A stretch of DNA of 64,000 bases. It comes from Phragmitibacter flavus (GTDB lineage: Bacteria; Verrucomicrobiota; Verrucomicrobiia; Verrucomicrobiales; Verrucomicrobiaceae). The notes beneath the pieces were generated by a model. The model ran no database searches and was not told the origin of the DNA. It worked only from the letters and a program-made list of their open reading frames with translations. Where the stretch lies: NCBI RefSeq assembly GCF_005780165.1, contig NZ_VAUV01000004.1, positions 248,001 to 312,000 of the forward strand, written 5' to 3'. Below, one piece after another: positions 62,007 through 64,000 of this stretch (within the stretch, counting starts at the first letter, position 1; the number at the start of each line of letters is the position of its first letter). Made by a program: the position numbers and the translations under genes.

Positions 62007-62067
62007 GCCGAACAGTTATTCTTCGACAAGTCGTAAAGCATCACGACTCGTCGGTTTACGCTTATCA
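62007..62067 (-). other. attC-like site at the upstream end of the second cluster
   Basis: On the minus strand it reads GATAAGCGTAAACCGACGAG through to AATAACTGTTCGGC. The arms CGACGAGTCGT and ACGACTTGTCG pair around an 8-base loop. The R box GTTCGGC matches the array consensus; the L box is degenerate. It is either the attC of a lost cassette or the remains of the integration site. No gene was found between it and 62282. Confidence 0.5.
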
Positions 62068-62282
62068 ATTTTAGCTGCCGCGCAGTGCGTATGCACGGAA
62101 AAACTTGCCCAGTTTTTGATTTTGTGGAAGGCCGATTGTTGAGGGCTTGGTCGATGGCGCGTGCTGGCAAGCCCTTTCCCCATTCATCCATCTCTCTACC
62201 GGAATCCCCAACTCGTAGGACCAACCCTTACCTCGTCAAATTCAGCACCTTCTCCGTTGTCCGGCAGACCACCCACCCACCA

Positions 62283-62510
62283 TCAGCGAAACTCCCGACG
62301 CCCGCACTTCAAACAAGTCTGCAACCGATCACCCCCTTGAACCGCCACAATGATCCACACGATCAACCACAATCCCGTCATCAACGTCAGTCCAAAGTGC
62401 AGCCAATGTCGCACCGCCGGTTTTCCATGCAATGTCACATCCTCACAACCCTGACATAACCGCAGCCTCACCTGCAACGGCTTGTCAATGATCTCAAAAG
62501 GGAACCGCAT
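62283..62510 (-). CDS. Small membrane protein with two CxxC pairs
   Basis: The 75-residue protein has CQGC at about residue 19, a membrane helix (WLHFGLTLMTGLWLIVWIIV) and CLKC near the C-terminus (CLKCGRREFR). Two cysteine pairs flanking one helix could form a zinc or redox site at the cytoplasmic face if the chain loops back. It starts seven bases after the valS stop on the same strand and is probably in its operon. No family name is known to me. Confidence 0.65.
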   Translation of the reverse strand: MRFPFEIIDKPLQVRLRLCQGCEDVTLHGKPAVRHWLHFGLTLMTGLWLIVWIIVAVQGGDRLQTCLKCGRREFR

Positions 62511-62516
62511 ATACCG

Positions 62517-64000
62517 TCAGCTCAACGCCTCCAGCATCCCCACCAGCTTCGCTTTCTTCTCCAGCCAGTCGGTCTCACGCTGACGATGCTCCTCCAGCAC
62601 CTTCGCCGGCACCTTCGCGGCAAAATTTTCATCCGCCAGCTTCGCCTGCACCTTCGCCAGTTCGCTCTCCACTTTGGCGAGCTCCTTCGTCAAACGTTCA
62701 CGCTCCGCCGACGCATCGATCAGCCCCTCCAGCGGCAAAAACAGCTCTCCCATCGTCGTGATCGCCACCGGCGTGCCTTTGCCTGGCTCGAACTTCGGAT
62801 CCACGTCCAGCGGCTCCGCGTTCAACAAAATCCGCAGCACCTCCACATCATGCGCCGCCAGATCCACCGACGGCTTCAGCACAAAACGCACCTTCTTGTT
62901 GATGTTGAAGCTGCTCTTCAAACCACGCCCAAGGTTCACCACCTCATACTTGTTCGCCGCAATCTGCTCGTCTTCCGGCAACAACCCCATGTGTGCCAGC
63001 TCATCCTCATCAAACGGCTTCGGCCACGGCGCAAACATGATGCTCCTGCCGCCCTGCTCTTCCGGCATGTCTTCGGCAAACCCCATCCCATGCCAAAGCT
63101 CTTCCGTGATGAACGGCATGAACGGATGAAACAACCGCAAAGTCTGCCCAAGCACATGATCGATCACCGACAACGTGTTCGCCTTGCGCTTCGCATCCGA
63201 TCCCTGCAACACCGCCTTGCTCGCCTCCACATACCAGTCGCAATACTCGCTCCAGAAGAACCGGTAAAGCGTCTGCGTCGCGTCGCTAAAACGATACTCC
63301 TCCAGCGCCAGCGTCACTTCGCGAATCGCCGCGTTCAAGCGCAACAAGATCCACTTGTCGTCGCTCGACAACAACGCGCTGTTGATCTCGCCCTCCATCT
63401 CCCCGCCCTGCATCTGACGGAAGCGCGCCGCGTTCCACAGCTTCGTGCAAAAATTCCGACCCAGCTCCACATTCTTCTCATCAAACAGAATGTCCTGCCC
63501 CAGCGGCGCACTGCGCATGATCCCAAACCGCAGCGCATCCGCCCCAAAGTTCGCGATCAAATCCAGCGGATCAGGCGAATTGCCCAGCGACTTCGACATC
63601 TTGCGACCCTGCTTGTCGCGGATGATCCCCGTGTAATACACGTTTTTGAAAGGCATCTCGCCCATGTATTCATACCCCGCCATGATCATCCGGGCCACCC
63701 AGAAAAAGATGATGTCCGGACCCGTCACCAAATCCGTCGTCGGATAAAACGCCTTCAAAGTAGGAGTTGCATCCTCCTTGGCGGATTCCATCTCCCAACC
63801 CATCGTCGCAAACGGCCACAACCAGGAACTGAACCACGTGTCCAGCACATCCGCATCCTGCACAAAACCATGATGCTCCAGATGGATCGCCTGATCCTCC
63901 TCGGTCGTCGCCACAAACAAGGTGAACGCCTGCTCCTCTTCCACCCCGCCCTTCGTTTCAAAACCAAAGCTTGGATGCGACACCTCCTCGCGATCACTCT
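62517..64000 (-). CDS. valS: Valyl-tRNA synthetase, C-terminal part (cut by window end)
   Basis: The frame is open to the window end, so only the last 494 or so residues are seen. They include DVLDTWFSSWLWPFATMG, the KMSKS motif (RKMSKSLGNSPDPLDLI) and the ValS-type anticodon-binding domain (NAARFRQMQGGEMEGEINSA, DKWILLRLNAAIREVTLALE). The C-terminal coiled coil (RERLTKELAKVESELAKVQA) is the tRNA-binding arm specific to ValS. It charges tRNA-Val. The editing and HIGH parts lie beyond the window. Confidence 0.97.
   Translation of the reverse strand, partial: SDREEVSHPSFGFETKGGVEEEQAFTLFVATTEEDQAIHLEHHGFVQDADVLDTWFSSWLWPFATMGWEMESAKEDATPTLKAFYPTTDLVTGPDIIFFWVARMIMAGYEYMGEMPFKNVYYTGIIRDKQGRKMSKSLGNSPDPLDLIANFGADALRFGIMRSAPLGQDILFDEKNVELGRNFCTKLWNAARFRQMQGGEMEGEINSALLSSDDKWILLRLNAAIREVTLALEEYRFSDATQTLYRFFWSEYCDWYVEASKAVLQGSDAKRKANTLSVIDHVLGQTLRLFHPFMPFITEELWHGMGFAEDMPEEQGGRSIMFAPWPKPFDEDELAHMGLLPEDEQIAANKYEVVNLGRGLKSSFNINKKVRFVLKPSVDLAAHDVEVLRILLNAEPLDVDPKFEPGKGTPVAITTMGELFLPLEGLIDASAERERLTKELAKVESELAKVQAKLADENFAAKVPAKVLEEHRQRETDWLEKKAKLVGMLEALS

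Noticed and set aside
61713-62067. tRNA or structured RNA in the second cassette cluster
   Set aside because: The palindromes fit attC arms with an unpaired base; no cloverleaf could be drawn.
61844-62224. Integrase fragment near the second cluster
   Set aside because: The frame has none of the tyrosine-recombinase motifs (R..HxxR..Y) and runs antisense-like through the attC. It is unlikely to be a gene.

Overview
The window looks like chromosome of a Verrucomicrobiota bacterium. The reasons are four PEP-CTERM proteins with a PEP(S/T)-hydrophobic-RRRR tail, an autotransporter-type beta-strand repeat protein, a TIGR02597-type protein, a sulfatase, a DUF1080 protein, a Tat-exported Gfo/Idh/MocA oxidoreductase, a squalene-hopene cyclase relative and generally high GC with many short interspersed hairpins. 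This is family-level inference; no rRNA or tRNA gene was seen that would fix the taxonomy.

Layout. 1-1.7 kb: the 3' end of a PEP-CTERM/beta-strand repeat gene and a broken type I restriction (HsdR) fragment. 1.77-7.1 kb: an array of nine gene cassettes, all on the minus strand, separated by attC-like recombination sites with paired arms and an unpaired extra base. No integrase gene is in the window. Cassette products are a DUF6714 protein (frameshifted), a GNAT acetyltransferase, a 2H phosphoesterase, a peptidase E, DUF6228, DUF4304-like and DUF4259 proteins and two unknowns. 7.1-7.7 kb: a cluster of related palindromes and an exact 42-bp tandem array of palindromes encoding a 14-residue repeat protein. 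7.8-18.7 kb: FN3 protein, sulfatase, lipoprotein, a glycoside hydrolase-glycosyltransferase fusion, Gfo/Idh/MocA oxidoreductase, exonuclease III, MFS transporter, an acyltransferase-like protein and DUF1080. 18.9-23.9 kb: a TetR-RND efflux operon. 24-26.4 kb: TPM-domain protein, polyprenyl synthase, biotin ligase. 26.4-28.6 kb: a heptanucleotide repeat and two AT-richer genes (TIGR02597, PEP-CTERM).

28.9-47.7 kb is mostly housekeeping: HemL, FAD oxidoreductase, HrpA, HAD phosphatase, PEP-CTERM protein, ClpP, Uma2, XRE-cupin regulator, glycine-zipper lipoprotein, FHA-adenylate cyclase, LptF/G permease, HTTM-like membrane protein and DinG helicase. 47.8-59.9 kb: PEP-CTERM metalloprotease, KUP potassium transporter, VOC protein with a WYL regulator, a VapBC-type pair, an ATP-grasp-like protein, TPR protein, Rex with its own operator, and a squalene-hopene cyclase relative. 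60-62.1 kb: a second, more decayed cassette cluster on the minus strand. One of its attC sites shares a central motif with two sites of the first array 55 kb away, so both clusters probably came from one integron. 62.3-64 kb: a zinc-ribbon membrane protein and valyl-tRNA synthetase, cut by the window end.

The strongest candidates for something little described are the paired integrase-less cassette clusters with shared attC loop classes, and the 42-bp palindromic repeat gene beside the first cluster.
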